Made by a program: the position numbers and the translations under genes
Notes under the pieces: model-generated
The model's database searches: none
The model's input: only the letters and a program-made list of their open reading frames with translations
What the model was told of the DNA's origin: nothing
Assembly: GCF_002356335.1 (NCBI RefSeq)
Contig: NZ_AP018165.1
Span: 4,030,001-4,094,000, forward strand
Direction: 5' to 3'
DNA: 64,000 bases
Source: [Mycobacterium] stephanolepidis
GTDB lineage: Bacteria; Actinomycetota; Actinomycetes; Mycobacteriales; Mycobacteriaceae
Shown: positions 42,615 to 51,479 of the stretch, in pieces
Numbering within the stretch: the stretch's first letter is position 1
How the letters are laid out: every line of letters begins with the position of its first letter

Positions 42615-43031
42615 TTAGGAGAAGTTCTTACAGACAACGCCGGTGTTTTGGCAGGTCACACCGGTATGGTCCGGTGCACTTACCCATCCGCCGCCCTGAG
42701 TGAGGCCCGGGGGTAGATCTGAGCGATTCGGGTTACCGGTGGCATCGCAGAACACCCAGCTGTTTTGGCACGCATGTCCCTGACCGTGCGGAAGCGTTCC
42801 CCACCCGGTGTTTCCATCCCTGCCGGGCTGCTGATTGGTAAACGACCAGCGTGAACCATCGCCCACACCCGGTCCGGGTATTGGCGTCACCGGATCGGCA
42901 GGGCCCGCGAGTGTTTGTCCCACTGCCGGCTCGCGCAGAACACTGACGCCCTGTGTCCCCAGCCCAAATAACGGGAGGGCTAACAACGCCGTACAACAAA
43001 GAACGTTTCTTGTCTTGGTAAGTGCATACAT
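42615..43031 (-). CDS. Secreted protein with four cysteines
   Basis: 138 residues from ATG 43031. A signal peptide (MYALTKTRNVLCCTALLALP) leads to a Pro/Gly-rich mature part with regularly placed cysteines: ACQNSWVFCDATGN near 85-95 and CQNTGVVCKNFS at the end. The two CQN-x5-C units (CQNSWVFC and CQNTGVVC) are an internal repeat. No known domain. It has about 145 bases to a CsoR-like palindrome on its 5' side (43176-43191), so copper-linked expression is possible. Confidence 0.75.
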   Translation of the reverse strand: MYALTKTRNVLCCTALLALPLFGLGTQGVSVLREPAVGQTLAGPADPVTPIPGPGVGDGSRWSFTNQQPGRDGNTGWGTLPHGQGHACQNSWVFCDATGNPNRSDLPPGLTQGGGWVSAPDHTGVTCQNTGVVCKNFS

Positions 43032-43461
43032 GGTGACTCCGTAGGTCCGCATATTCAGGTGCGGCCCCCGGGAAACCACTAACAACGAAAAACGTTAGGC
43101 GCCGCTTGTATGTCATCCACAGTACACCTGCCGTTCACTTTGGCTCAATCTGAAGTTAAAGTGTCACCAAACCCTTACCCCGGTAGGGGTATGCGCCCCG
43201 CAATGTGGTTACAACCGTCCACTACCTGGGCATAAGACATCACACTATGGCGGCGACGCGACGGGTTCGCTGATATCGGTAGATTCCGACGAGGGGCCCC
43301 GGCCGACTGCCCATTGACCATCAAACGTCTCAGTGATAACGGCCGAGTTACCCAGGTCATGGCCGACCGGTACCCGCCTCGCACATCACAATCTGAAGCG
43401 GTCCAACCCATGTCTCCGCAAACGCGATGCCCGATGCCCCCGGGGCAATCCCCTCGTGCCG
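43032..43461. other. 430-base gap without a convincing gene
   Basis: Lower-GC stretch between the secreted protein start (43031) and the Clp-N gene stop (43462). It holds the CsoR-like dyad at 43176-43191. On the minus strand it has a possible promoter region toward 43031. An open frame at 43175-43411 (minus) has no coding character. A small RNA cannot be excluded. Confidence 0.5.
43176..43191. promoter_or_regulatory. CsoR-like palindrome TACCCC-N4-GGGGTA
   Basis: TACCCCGGTAGGGGTA has six-base arms in perfect dyad. The arms match the box upstream of the copper ATPase at 59449-59463 and published CsoR operators. It lies in an otherwise empty gap, upstream of the Cys-containing secreted protein. 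Confidence 0.5.
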
Positions 43462-44043
43462 CTAGGCGGCCCGATCGAGCAGTCCCGCCACTGCCTGCCG
43501 CAGCTCATCGGCGGGCACACGCTCGGTGATCACGGCCAGCGCCACCGGGTCACCACCCCGCAGAATGCCCAGCACCATGTGCTCACATCCGATCCAATTG
43601 TCTTTGTGCGCAACGGCTTCCCGTAAGGCCAGCTCCAGGCACTTCTTGGCCGAGGAGCTGAACGGGATCATCCCAAATGGGCGCCACCCGCGGGCACGCC
43701 CCTTGCGACGCCCCGATTTCTCAAATGCCTTGTCGAAGGCTTGGGGGCCGAAGACTTTCGACACACTGTCACGCACCTGCGACAAATCGATGCCGATGGC
43801 CTTGAGCGCCTGGGCGTCCTCGTCGTCCAGCGGAGGCTCCTGCGATCCGGCGCGCAGCCGGTCACGCACGGCGTCGGCGGTCAGCCCATACCCACCTAGC
43901 AGGTCCAGAAGAGGTCCGCCCGCACTGTCCAGCACGCCGATCAGGACATGCTCGGCCCCGATACGCGATTCGTCCATCTCTCGGGCCTCCTCTTGCGACA
44001 GCACCACGGCGACCTTGGCCGACTTCTGGAACTTCTCGAACAT
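43462..44043 (-). CDS. Stand-alone Clp N-domain protein
   Basis: 193 residues. Two copies of the Clp repeat (N-domain of ClpC/ClpA) are visible: residues 1-65 (FEKFQKSAKVAVVLSQEEA, then IGAEHVLIGVLDSAGGPLLDLL) and about 125-190 (IPFSSSAKKCLELALREAVA, then IGCEHMVLGILRGGDPVALAVI). No ATPase domain follows, so it is an adaptor-like or peptide-binding protein and not an unfoldase. The middle is basic (SGRRKGRARGWRPFG). Its start is seven bases from the stop of the mini-HTH gene, so both form one operon. Confidence 0.85.
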   Translation of the reverse strand: MFEKFQKSAKVAVVLSQEEAREMDESRIGAEHVLIGVLDSAGGPLLDLLGGYGLTADAVRDRLRAGSQEPPLDDEDAQALKAIGIDLSQVRDSVSKVFGPQAFDKAFEKSGRRKGRARGWRPFGMIPFSSSAKKCLELALREAVAHKDNWIGCEHMVLGILRGGDPVALAVITERVPADELRQAVAGLLDRAA

Positions 44044-44049
44044 GGCTGC

Positions 44050-44271
44050 TCACTTCCTCGCGCGGTTGTATTTCTGATGCACTGCCTGACGGCTCACTTC
44101 GAGAGCCTCGGCGATCGCCTGCCAGCTCCAGCCCTGGTTGCGCGCATTGGTGACGTGTATTGCTTCCAGTCGTTCACACAAGCGCCGCAACGCCTGTACA
44201 GCTCTCAGGCCCACAGCCGGATCAGTACTACTGACGGCGTCGTCCAGATCGGCCGACGGAACATCGCTCAT
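44050..44271 (-). CDS. Small helix-turn-helix protein
   Basis: 73 residues from ATG 44271. The C-terminal half is a helix-turn-helix (GWSWQAIAEALEVSRQAVHQKYNRAR, 48-72) preceded by a helical arm (AVQALRRLCERLEAIHVTNAR). It belongs to a group of small actinobacterial regulators encoded beside stand-alone Clp N-domain proteins. It is expected to bind its own promoter, where TTGTCAA-N6-TTGACAA lies at 44274-44293. Partner and signal not known; heat or proteotoxic stress is a guess. Confidence 0.8.
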   Translation of the reverse strand: MSDVPSADLDDAVSSTDPAVGLRAVQALRRLCERLEAIHVTNARNQGWSWQAIAEALEVSRQAVHQKYNRARK

Positions 44272-44273
44272 AC

Positions 44274-44293
44274 TTGTCAAGATAGATTGACAA
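44274..44293. promoter_or_regulatory. Inverted repeat TTGTCAA-N6-TTGACAA
   Basis: Arms 44274-44280 and 44287-44293 are perfect complements, three bases upstream of the mini-HTH start at 44271. A related TTGACAG lies at 44315-44321. Likely the autoregulatory operator for the HTH/Clp-N pair. Confidence 0.6.
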
Positions 44294-44325
44294 ACATGAG
44301 GCGTCAAGGAAAGTTGACAGATGAC

Positions 44326-45126
44326 TTACCAGCCGACAGGCAACTCGAACAGGCCCCCGGTCAGCAGATCGGATCGCATCGTCAGTTCCGATACCTCCTT
44401 ACGCAGGTACAGCCCGGGCAGCCGCTCAACCAGCTGCCCGAGCACCGTGGCGAGCTGCAACCGGGCCAGCGGTGCGCCCACGCAATAACGCGCGCCGTAC
44501 CCGAACGTGACATGAGCCGCGGTATGCCGGGTGACATCCAGCCGGTCCGGGCCGCCGAACACGGCCCGATCGTGATTGGCCGCACCGACATCCAGCAAGA
44601 GGAGGTCTCCGGCAGCGATATGCACCCCATCGAGGTCGAGATCTTCGCGCGCGTACCGCGGTATCTCACCACCGCCGGTACGCGAGGCGCGCAAGGTCTC
44701 TTCCACCGCATTGGGAACCAGATCCGGTTGCGCCACAAGCAAAGCCCACTGTTCGGGATTCGCCAACAACAGCAGTGCGGCCAGACCGAGCTGGACGACG
44801 GTGGTCTCATGCCCCCCGAGAAGCAATGCCATCGATTGCGAGGCGATCTCGTGGTCGGCGACACCGTCCACGGCACAGAGACGTGAGATCACGTCATCGC
44901 CCGGGTCTTCCCGCTTACGGCTCACCAGTTGTAACCCGTACACGAAAAGCTGGCCCATCCCCCACTCGGACAAGCTCCGATCACGGGTATTCGATGCGGC
45001 CGTGGTCCATTCCCGAAACTCGGCTCTGTCCGCGTAGGGCACACCGAGCAGTTCGCACAACACCATCATCGGCAGCGGCTGGGCGATGGCGGTGTACAAA
45101 TCCGCGGGCGGCCCCTGGTCCATCAT
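44326..45126 (-). pseudogene. 5'-truncated cytochrome P450
   Basis: Only 266 of about 400 residues remain. The haem-thiolate loop FGYGARYCVG, the ExxR motif in VEETLRASR and the oxygen-binding I-helix LLLGGHETT are intact. The protein begins abruptly at MMDQGPPADLYTAIAQPLPM, which aligns with about residue 120-135 of family members. The missing part includes helices A-C and the B-C loop needed for substrate binding, so the product should be non-functional. Upstream codons (45127-45140) do not continue the P450. The break coincides with the start of another gene fragment at 45129, indicating a deletion. The remainder is well conserved, so the loss looks recent. Confidence 0.8.
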
Positions 45127-45128
45127 CG

Positions 45129-45287
45129 CCCATCCTCGACGAAGACGGCCCCCGCGCCGAGGTGGTGGATTTTGACCGTCTCCCGGCTACCTTGCCGTTC
45201 TACGCAGATGGCGCAATATCGGCGCAGCAGTGGCGCACCCGCATCGCCGCACGACAGACAGCGGTGGCGGCGCGGATGTTGGGATGA
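45129..45287 (+). pseudogene. C-terminal remnant of an unidentified gene
   Basis: 52 codons read PILDEDGPRAEVVDFDRLPA, then ATLPFYADGAISAQQWRTRI and a final AVAARMLG. This has the composition and codon use of a true protein end, but no start region precedes it; upstream sequence is the antisense of the P450. It probably was a gene divergent from the P450, and its 5' part was lost in the same deletion. The family was not recognised. Confidence 0.6.
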
Positions 45288-45313
45288 CGCGCCACCGCGT
45301 CTGCCCGGTGTCT

Positions 45314-45625
45314 TTAGGAGGAGTCCTTCGGCTTTTCGCCACGCAGCCGCGCTTGCAGATCCGCACGGTCGGCCCGGCGCCGCTCGTCGACGATGGCGAT
45401 GCTGGCAGTCACCCGGCGACGCAGTGGCGCGAATACCGCCATGCCCAACGGCAGCGCGATGATCAGCGCGAACAGGATCGCGATGGCCAGCGGGAAGTCC
45501 TCGTACCCGATAAGCCGGGCCACCCAGAAGATGACGAGCGTCAGGATGACCGCGAGCCCCAATCGCGCCAGGGTGTACACCGCGATATCGATAGCGAGCC
45601 GGCTCCCCGGCGACCGTTCAGCCAC
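45314..45625 (-). CDS. DUF4229 membrane protein
   Basis: 103 residues from GTG 45625. Two membrane helices at about 16-38 and 45-66 are followed by a basic helical tail (RRRVTASIAIVDERRRADRADLQARLRGE), the layout of DUF4229. It is the small conserved protein usually found beside the cytochrome c assembly genes in mycobacteria. No function known. It is divergent from the small membrane peptide at 45702 with about 75 bases between starts. Confidence 0.85.
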   Translation of the reverse strand: MAERSPGSRLAIDIAVYTLARLGLAVILTLVIFWVARLIGYEDFPLAIAILFALIIALPLGMAVFAPLRRRVTASIAIVDERRRADRADLQARLRGEKPKDSS

Positions 45626-45701
45626 GTCACCACCCTATCGCTGCGCCGTACACCGACATTGGCCGCGCGTATATTCGGAGGTAGTTGTTCAGGAGGCTCT
45701 T

Positions 45702-45863
45702 GTGTATTACGTGCTCATCGCGGTCGTACTCGGCGCGCTGATCTACGCCGGATGGCGGATCAGTCAGTCGGTGCCCGCCCGTCCGCAGACTCGCGTGACC
45801 GGCCCCGACGACGACCCCGACTTTCTCTGGCGCATCAGCAAGGACGGCCCGTCCGAACACTGA
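45702..45863 (+). CDS. Small single-helix membrane protein
   Basis: 53 residues from GTG 45702, nine bases after a perfect AGGAGG (45691-45696). It has one N-terminal membrane helix (YYVLIAVVLGALIYAGWRIS, 2-21) and a charged tail with DDDPDFLWRISKDGPSEH. The strong ribosome-binding site and coding pattern support a real gene. Function unknown; perhaps an accessory of the neighbouring cytochrome c assembly or DUF4229 proteins. Confidence 0.65.
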   Translation: MYYVLIAVVLGALIYAGWRISQSVPARPQTRVTGPDDDPDFLWRISKDGPSEH

Positions 45864-45898
45864 CGCTTGCGCGGCCCGTCGCCGCACCGATCCAGTGA

Positions 45899-47398
45899 CT
45901 AGCCCTGGAACGTCTGCTGCTGGCGCTGTGTCCCGGTGAACCCCTGCGCCACGACGGCGGCCAGCTCGATGAGCGAACGACGCGTCGCAGGCCGCAACCG
46001 GTCCAGACTGATCTCGGCGCCCTCTTCCAGGTGCGGATCGAACGGCACCAACCGCACGGCACGGCACCGCCGGGAGAAGTGATCGACGACCTTCTGCATG
46101 TCGACCTTGCCCGAACGTGGACGCACCGCGTTGATCACCGCAACGGAACGGCGCACCAACTCGCGATGTCCATGCGCATCGAGCCAGTCCAGGGTGGCCG
46201 AGGCGCTACGCGCACCGTCGACCGAGCCGGAGCTGATGACCACGAGGGTGTCGGCCTGCTCCAGCACCGAGGACATCGCGGAGTGCATGAGTCCGGTACC
46301 GCAGTCCGTGAGCACCACGCTGTAGAAGCGCTCAAGAATCTCCAGTGTGCGTGCGTAGTCCTCGGCACTGAACGCCTCGGAGACCGCCGGGTCACTTTCG
46401 GATGCGAGCACCTCCAGGCGACTCGGCCCCTGCGAGGTGTAACTGCGGACATCGCTGTAACGCTGAATCGAATTGGCGTCCCGCAGCAGGTGACGCACTG
46501 TCGCCGGCGTCTCCAGCGGAACCTTCTGGCTCAGCGTGCCGCGGTCCGGGTTCGCGTCGACGGCGATGACGCGGTCACCACGAATGGAGGCGAAGGTGGC
46601 GCCGAGAGTCGCGGTGACGGTGGTCTTACCGACGCCTCCCTTAAGGCTCAGCAGCGCGATCTTGTAGCAGCCCTGCAACGGCTGGTTCACCTGGGCGACG
46701 AGGTCGTTTTCCTCGGTCTTCTTGGTGCCCTCGCCGAGGTTGATCGTCCCGAAAGACGCACGGTAGACGGTCTTGCGCCAGCCTGCGGACGGCGCCGGTT
46801 TGTGTGGGCGCAGCAGTGCGGAGGTGGACAAGTCACGCGAGGAGGGCGGTAGCTCGGGCCGAATCTGGGCACCGATACCGGTCTGCTGGCCACCCACCGG
46901 GGTGTAGTAGCGAGAACCACCGAGCGGAGGCTGCTGAGCTTGCTGAGGAATACCCGAGGCGGGGGTGTCACTGGCCCAGCGATCCGCGGTGAAGGGGGTC
47001 GACTGCGCGGGTGACTCGCCCGAATCGCTGAATCGATTGTCGGCGCGGAAGCCGCCCGACGATCCGGCCGCGCCGATCGCGGTGGGATCGGGACTGTCCT
47101 GTCCACCGGACGGCGTGAAGTCCAGCGGTGCGAACGAGCCACCGAGAGTGTTGAGCGATGGCACCGAGGGATCGCGGCCGAGGCCCGCGATGTCCTGCTG
47201 CGGCGCGAACGGATCCTGGTACGGGACCGCCTGGAACTGTTGGGTCATCTCATGCGGCTGCTGTGGCACGCTCTGGCCGTACATCACCGGCTGCGCGGGC
47301 TCCTGCGCTGCCCAAGGCGGGGCCGTCGGTCCACCCTGCGCCTCGTCGGCGTAAGGCGACGGTCCATCCGGCGCGCGGTGCGCGGGATAGTCAGACAT
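45899..47398 (-). CDS. MinD/ParA-like ATPase with long disordered N-terminus
   Basis: 499 residues. The first 200 are Pro/Gln/Gly-rich and disordered (with the PHKPAPSAGWRKTVYR junction at 198-213). The rest is a deviant Walker-A ATPase with KGGVGKTT (253-260) and a VLTDCGTGLMHSAM switch region. The layout is like EspI and other mycobacterial MinD-like proteins that work with membrane secretion or cell-envelope systems, and the place matches Rv0530. The partner is unknown. It lies just upstream of the cytochrome c assembly operon, with a 136-base gap. Confidence 0.88.
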   Translation of the reverse strand: MSDYPAHRAPDGPSPYADEAQGGPTAPPWAAQEPAQPVMYGQSVPQQPHEMTQQFQAVPYQDPFAPQQDIAGLGRDPSVPSLNTLGGSFAPLDFTPSGGQDSPDPTAIGAAGSSGGFRADNRFSDSGESPAQSTPFTADRWASDTPASGIPQQAQQPPLGGSRYYTPVGGQQTGIGAQIRPELPPSSRDLSTSALLRPHKPAPSAGWRKTVYRASFGTINLGEGTKKTEENDLVAQVNQPLQGCYKIALLSLKGGVGKTTVTATLGATFASIRGDRVIAVDANPDRGTLSQKVPLETPATVRHLLRDANSIQRYSDVRSYTSQGPSRLEVLASESDPAVSEAFSAEDYARTLEILERFYSVVLTDCGTGLMHSAMSSVLEQADTLVVISSGSVDGARSASATLDWLDAHGHRELVRRSVAVINAVRPRSGKVDMQKVVDHFSRRCRAVRLVPFDPHLEEGAEISLDRLRPATRRSLIELAAVVAQGFTGTQRQQQTFQG

Positions 47399-47534
47399 CG
47401 ATCCCCCAATGCATTGGTTGGATATGCGGCTCGGACACGGAGAGCCCGGAGCAACTGTTCAGAAGGACTCAGCATCGCACCCTATCGCAGGTGTGATGAA
47501 CCGATCTGGCGGAACAGTTCCCGCGGACCCCCGC

Positions 47535-48494
47535 CTAGCTCACCCCAGCGTACGAGTGAAGACCGACAGTGACCAGGTTGACGAAGAAGAGGTTGAACAC
47601 CATGGCCACGAATCCAGCCACGTTGATCCACGCCGCCTTCCTGTCCCGCCACCCGGCAGTGGACCGTGCGTGCAGGTAGGCGGCATAGATGACCCAGGCG
47701 ATGAAGGACACGGTCTCCTTGGGGTCCCAGGCCCAGAACCGCCCCCACGCCTCCTCGGCCCAGATGGCACCGAAAATCACGCCGAACCCGAAGATGGGGA
47801 ATCCGAAGATGGTCGTCCGATACGCCAGCCGGTCCAGCGACTGGGCATCGGGGAGCCGCTGCACCAGGGTGTTGTCCGGGAAGTACATCTTGAGCAGGAA
47901 CAGGATGCTCGCCACCCCCGCCACCAAGAACACACCTGACCCGAGACTGACCACTGACACGTGGATGGGTAGCCAGTAGGACTGCAGCGCGGGCATCACC
48001 GGCGCGGCGTAGGTATAGAGGTACCGGCCGGACACCGTCAGCAGAATCAGCACCGGAATCAGCACGAAGACCCACAGCGTGCGGTCGTAGCGTTTACGGA
48101 GCACCACCGCCGCGGTGACCAGGCCGCACGCACACGTCAGGTTGATGAATTCGTACATGTTGCCCCAGGGCACCCGGGTGGTGGCCACACCACGCAGCAC
48201 GATGCAGACCAGCAGCAATCCAATGCCCAGGTACACCAGCGCCAGCCCGGCGCCGCCGACCCTCTCACCCAGGGGGCGCTTGCCCTTCGGCACCACCAGG
48301 CCCGGCTGATTCTCGTCGGCGGACACCACCTCGCCACCGGAGCTGACGAGCTCGCGTTGCGCGGTCTTGTTGCTCTGCCGGTAGGCCAGCTCGATGGCCA
48401 GCAGCACCAGCGCACCGACCATGACCACGATCGCCGAGGTGAAGGCGTAGTCGGAGAACCTGGCCAGATCTACATCGATAGTGGTCGAATTCAT
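47535..48494 (-). CDS. Cytochrome c assembly protein CcsB/CcsA-type
   Basis: 319 residues. There are eight or so membrane helices with the tryptophan-rich WWD-like haem loop WGRFWAWDPKETVSF in the C-terminal half and conserved His in helices on either side (such as LPIHVSVVSL). With ResB it forms the system II complex that carries haem to apocytochrome c outside the membrane. It corresponds to Rv0529. Its start overlaps the resB stop by four bases (48491-48494). Confidence 0.94.
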   Translation of the reverse strand: MNSTTIDVDLARFSDYAFTSAIVVMVGALVLLAIELAYRQSNKTAQRELVSSGGEVVSADENQPGLVVPKGKRPLGERVGGAGLALVYLGIGLLLVCIVLRGVATTRVPWGNMYEFINLTCACGLVTAAVVLRKRYDRTLWVFVLIPVLILLTVSGRYLYTYAAPVMPALQSYWLPIHVSVVSLGSGVFLVAGVASILFLLKMYFPDNTLVQRLPDAQSLDRLAYRTTIFGFPIFGFGVIFGAIWAEEAWGRFWAWDPKETVSFIAWVIYAAYLHARSTAGWRDRKAAWINVAGFVAMVFNLFFVNLVTVGLHSYAGVS

Positions 48495-50089
48495 TCGGCA
48501 TCCTCATCCTTGTGGCCGTTCCCGGCCCTGGCGACAGGCAGATCCTCAAGGCAGCGGTCGCACAACCGCTCGAATTCGTCGCCCCAGCCGGAGCTGTCGG
48601 TGCGCGCCAGCCCTCCCAGCTCGACATTTACCGTACCTGCGGTGGCGCCCGGGGTCAGCCGCGCCCAGACTCGACGGCGCTTGATGACGAGCGACACCAC
48701 CAGGCCCGCCATCATGGTCAGCGCGAAGACCAGAACCCACAGTTGCGCAGGGTCGCGCGACACCTGCAGGTTCACGAAGTTGATGGCGCCGTCGAACTTG
48801 ACGATGGTGCCGTCGTTGAGCTTGACCGACTGTCCCGGCAGCAGATTCGCTCGTGCCACCTGATTGAGACGCTTCTGTTCGATCATGCGGGGGTCGAGCT
48901 CGAAGATGGACTGCGCGCGACCCGAGTCCAGCCCGGTGTCTCCGCGATAGATGTTGATGGCCACGGCAGGCTTACGCATCTCGGGGAAACTCGACGAGAG
49001 CAGGGTGCCGTGCAGTTGCTCTGTGGGCGCGAACAGACCCTGGATGGCGATCTGATTCTTGCGGCGCACGTTGGGATCCGGGTAGGTGCCCGCAGGCGGA
49101 TCGATACGCACGGCCCCGGACGACAGCAGCGTGGTGGGGTCGTCCGGTCGCCACTGGATGGTCTCGCTGCGCCGGCGCCCGTCCGGGAAGGTCACCGTGA
49201 ACGTGGGGGCGTATCCGTAACCGAGCAGGTACACGCGGTTGCCGTTGACACGCAGCGGATGGTTCATGGCCAGTCGCTCCGGCCGCCACACGTTGTTCTG
49301 GAGATCGTCTCCGGCCTGGTACTCGATGTGCGATTCGAACGAATGCGCCTGCCCCGAGGCGAGATATGTGGCCTTGAAGTCTTTGACCTTGACGCATATG
49401 GGGTCCAGGTTGGTGCCGTCGACGGTATTGCCCGCCCGGAACGAGTCGAAGGCCGCCGGCGATGACGAGCAGAATCCCGGACCGTTGTTGGCAATGACAA
49501 TGACATTGCCCTCGTATCCGAAGAGCTTGCCGACCGCGAACGCGACCAGCAGGCCGACCAGGGAAAGGTGAAAGACCAGGTTCCCGAACTCGCGCAGATA
49601 GCCCTTCTCTGCCGAGATCTCGGTGATCCCGTCTTTCTCTCGGGTGGTTCTGCGCCAACCCCGGAGCCGGCCCTCGATGGTCGACGCGACATCGGACAGG
49701 TCGGCCCGCACCAGCCTTTCCTGATGCTTGGGCAACCGTCCCAGGTTCCGGGGCACCGGAACCGGCTGCGCGCGAAGAGCCTTGGCGTGCTCGACGGTGC
49801 GGGGAATGATGCATCCCACCAGCGAGACGAACAGCAGAACGTAGATCGCCGTGAACCAGAAGCTGGAGAACACATCGAAGGCCTGCACACGATCCAGCCA
49901 CGGGCCGATGGTGGAATGCTCTGCCAGGTATTCGTCGACCTTGGCCTGGTTCAGCGCGCGTTGCGGCAGCATCGCACCGGGTATCGCACCGAGTGCGAGT
50001 AGCACCAACAACGCCAGCGCCGTACCCATCGAGGTCAGGCCGCGCCAGGTGTTGCGCACATAGGCAAGAAGACGCTTCGCGATCATCAC
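48491..50089 (-). CDS. resB: Cytochrome c assembly protein ResB
   Basis: 532 residues from GTG 50089, or ATG 50086. The topology is the ResB type: three N-terminal membrane helices, a large outer domain, and one C-terminal helix before a short cytoplasmic tail. Visible are GTALALLVLLALGAIPGAMLPQ in the first helix and FVNLQVSRDPAQLWVLVFAL near the last. It works with CcsB in haem delivery; its outer domain binds the apocytochrome. It overlaps the ccdA stop (TAG 50089-50091). Confidence 0.94.
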   Translation of the reverse strand: MMIAKRLLAYVRNTWRGLTSMGTALALLVLLALGAIPGAMLPQRALNQAKVDEYLAEHSTIGPWLDRVQAFDVFSSFWFTAIYVLLFVSLVGCIIPRTVEHAKALRAQPVPVPRNLGRLPKHQERLVRADLSDVASTIEGRLRGWRRTTREKDGITEISAEKGYLREFGNLVFHLSLVGLLVAFAVGKLFGYEGNVIVIANNGPGFCSSSPAAFDSFRAGNTVDGTNLDPICVKVKDFKATYLASGQAHSFESHIEYQAGDDLQNNVWRPERLAMNHPLRVNGNRVYLLGYGYAPTFTVTFPDGRRRSETIQWRPDDPTTLLSSGAVRIDPPAGTYPDPNVRRKNQIAIQGLFAPTEQLHGTLLSSSFPEMRKPAVAINIYRGDTGLDSGRAQSIFELDPRMIEQKRLNQVARANLLPGQSVKLNDGTIVKFDGAINFVNLQVSRDPAQLWVLVFALTMMAGLVVSLVIKRRRVWARLTPGATAGTVNVELGGLARTDSSGWGDEFERLCDRCLEDLPVARAGNGHKDEDAE

Positions 50090-50880
50090 TAGATGGGCAA
50101 CCTCGCGTCCGAAACGAATGAATCACGAACCCAAGCAACGAAATCGGCCCAGACACCGGTAACCAGCGCGACCCCTACCGCCAGCAGCGCGATACCGCCG
50201 ATGATCTGGATGGTCCGGGTGTGCCGCCGCAGCCAGTCCATACCGCGTACCGCACGAGCCGAACCAAAGGCCAGCAGCAGGAACGGGATTCCCAGCCCCA
50301 GGCAGTAGGCGATCACCAGCGCGATCCCGCGAGCCACGTCGGCGCCCTCGGTGGCCGAGGCCACCGCGACCACACCGGTGAGCGTCGGCCCCAGACATGG
50401 CGTCCACCCGAGGGCGAACACCGCACCGAGCAATGGGGCTCCGGCCACCGTGGAGATGCGGCGCGGTGTGAACCGGAAATCACGCTGCAGCGCAGGCACC
50501 AGACCGATGAACACCAGTCCCATCGCGATGGTGATCACTCCCCCGATGCGTTGCAGCACTACCTGATTGGTAATCAGCGTGGTTGTCATACCCATCACGG
50601 CGACCGTCCCCAGCAGGAACACCGCGGTGAACCCCGCGACGAACAGCAATGCCGAGCCCGTGACGCGCAAACGATGCGATCGAGCACCGCCTCCGCTCAC
50701 CGATCTGTCGTCGGCGCCCACCACGGCCGCCAGGTAGGACAGATATCCGGGCACGAGCGGGATCACGCACGGCGAGGCGAACGAGACCAGACCAGCCAGC
50801 GCGCAGGCACCCAGCGCCAACAGCAGAGGTCCGCTGGTGGCCGCATCCTGGAACGCGGAGCCGGCGTCGGCGAGGATCAC
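50089..50880 (-). CDS. ccdA: CcdA/DsbD-type thiol-disulfide membrane transporter
   Basis: 263 residues from GTG 50880, overlapping the TlpA stop by four bases. Six membrane helices with the redox cysteines in [14 protein letters not shown] (helix 1) and [14 protein letters not shown] (helix 4) are the CcdA hallmark. It passes electrons from cytosolic thioredoxin across the membrane to reduce the thioredoxin-like protein that keeps apocytochrome c cysteines free. The frame is open far upstream over the TlpA gene, but the GTGA junction marks the real start. Confidence 0.93.
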   Translation of the reverse strand: MILADAGSAFQDAATSGPLLLALGACALAGLVSFASPCVIPLVPGYLSYLAAVVGADDRSVSGGGARSHRLRVTGSALLFVAGFTAVFLLGTVAVMGMTTTLITNQVVLQRIGGVITIAMGLVFIGLVPALQRDFRFTPRRISTVAGAPLLGAVFALGWTPCLGPTLTGVVAVASATEGADVARGIALVIAYCLGLGIPFLLLAFGSARAVRGMDWLRRHTRTIQIIGGIALLAVGVALVTGVWADFVAWVRDSFVSDARLPI

Positions 50881-51476
50881 TTCGTGGCTCCTGCGGGTTC
50901 TTTCGCTATCCGCTCCACAGCGGGCTGTAGGTCCTGGGTCAACAACTCCCGCAGGAACACCGCCGCCACCCGGTGCTGACGGTCCAGCACCAGGGTCGCG
51001 GGAATGGCTCCCGTGGGGAACTTCCTGCCGAACGCGATGAGTGTGCGCATCGACGGGTCGTAGATGGACGGGTACGGCACCTTGCGGTCGGTCACGAAAT
51101 CCTGCGCCTTGGTGATCTCGTTGTCCCGCACGTTGATCCCCAGGAACTCGACACCCTGCGCGTGCGTGGCCCTGTACACGTCCTCCAACGCGGAGAACTC
51201 CGAGCGGCAGGGCCCACACCATTGCCCCCACACATTGATGACGACAACCTTGTTGACGAAATCCTTGAGCGACAGCGTCTTCGTGGGGTCCAGCAGGTTC
51301 GGCCCCTCGATGGATCCGGGCGCCTGACGCGCTTCGGGCGGATCGTAGAAAATATCGGTCTTGCCGCCCGGCGAGACGAATTGAAACTGCCCACCGCGCG
51401 CCACCGCATCATCACCGGTAGAGCACCCGGTGATGAGCAGAATCAGCGCGGCCAGCGCCGCGACCACACGTCGCAC
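50877..51476 (-). CDS. TlpA-type thioredoxin lipoprotein
   Basis: 199 residues. A lipoprotein signal has its lipidated Cys18 in ITGC, and a thioredoxin fold contains WGQWCGPC (Cys87, Cys90). It reduces disulfides outside the membrane, mainly apocytochrome c, receiving electrons from CcdA. It is the Rv0526 equivalent. Operon order: phosphatase, TlpA, ccdA, resB, ccsB. Confidence 0.93.
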   Translation of the reverse strand: MRRVVAALAALILLITGCSTGDDAVARGGQFQFVSPGGKTDIFYDPPEARQAPGSIEGPNLLDPTKTLSLKDFVNKVVVINVWGQWCGPCRSEFSALEDVYRATHAQGVEFLGINVRDNEITKAQDFVTDRKVPYPSIYDPSMRTLIAFGRKFPTGAIPATLVLDRQHRVAAVFLRELLTQDLQPAVERIAKEPAGATK

Positions 51477-51479
51477 GAG

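Noticed and set aside
43175..43411. Possible small gene in the 430-base gap
   Set aside because: Poor start signal, no coding pattern, and it overlaps the CsoR-like dyad; kept as non-coding.
48972..50156. 394-codon minus-strand frame overlapping resB in another phase
   Set aside because: resB in its own phase matches its family along the full length; the alternative product is Arg/Gly-rich without motifs.
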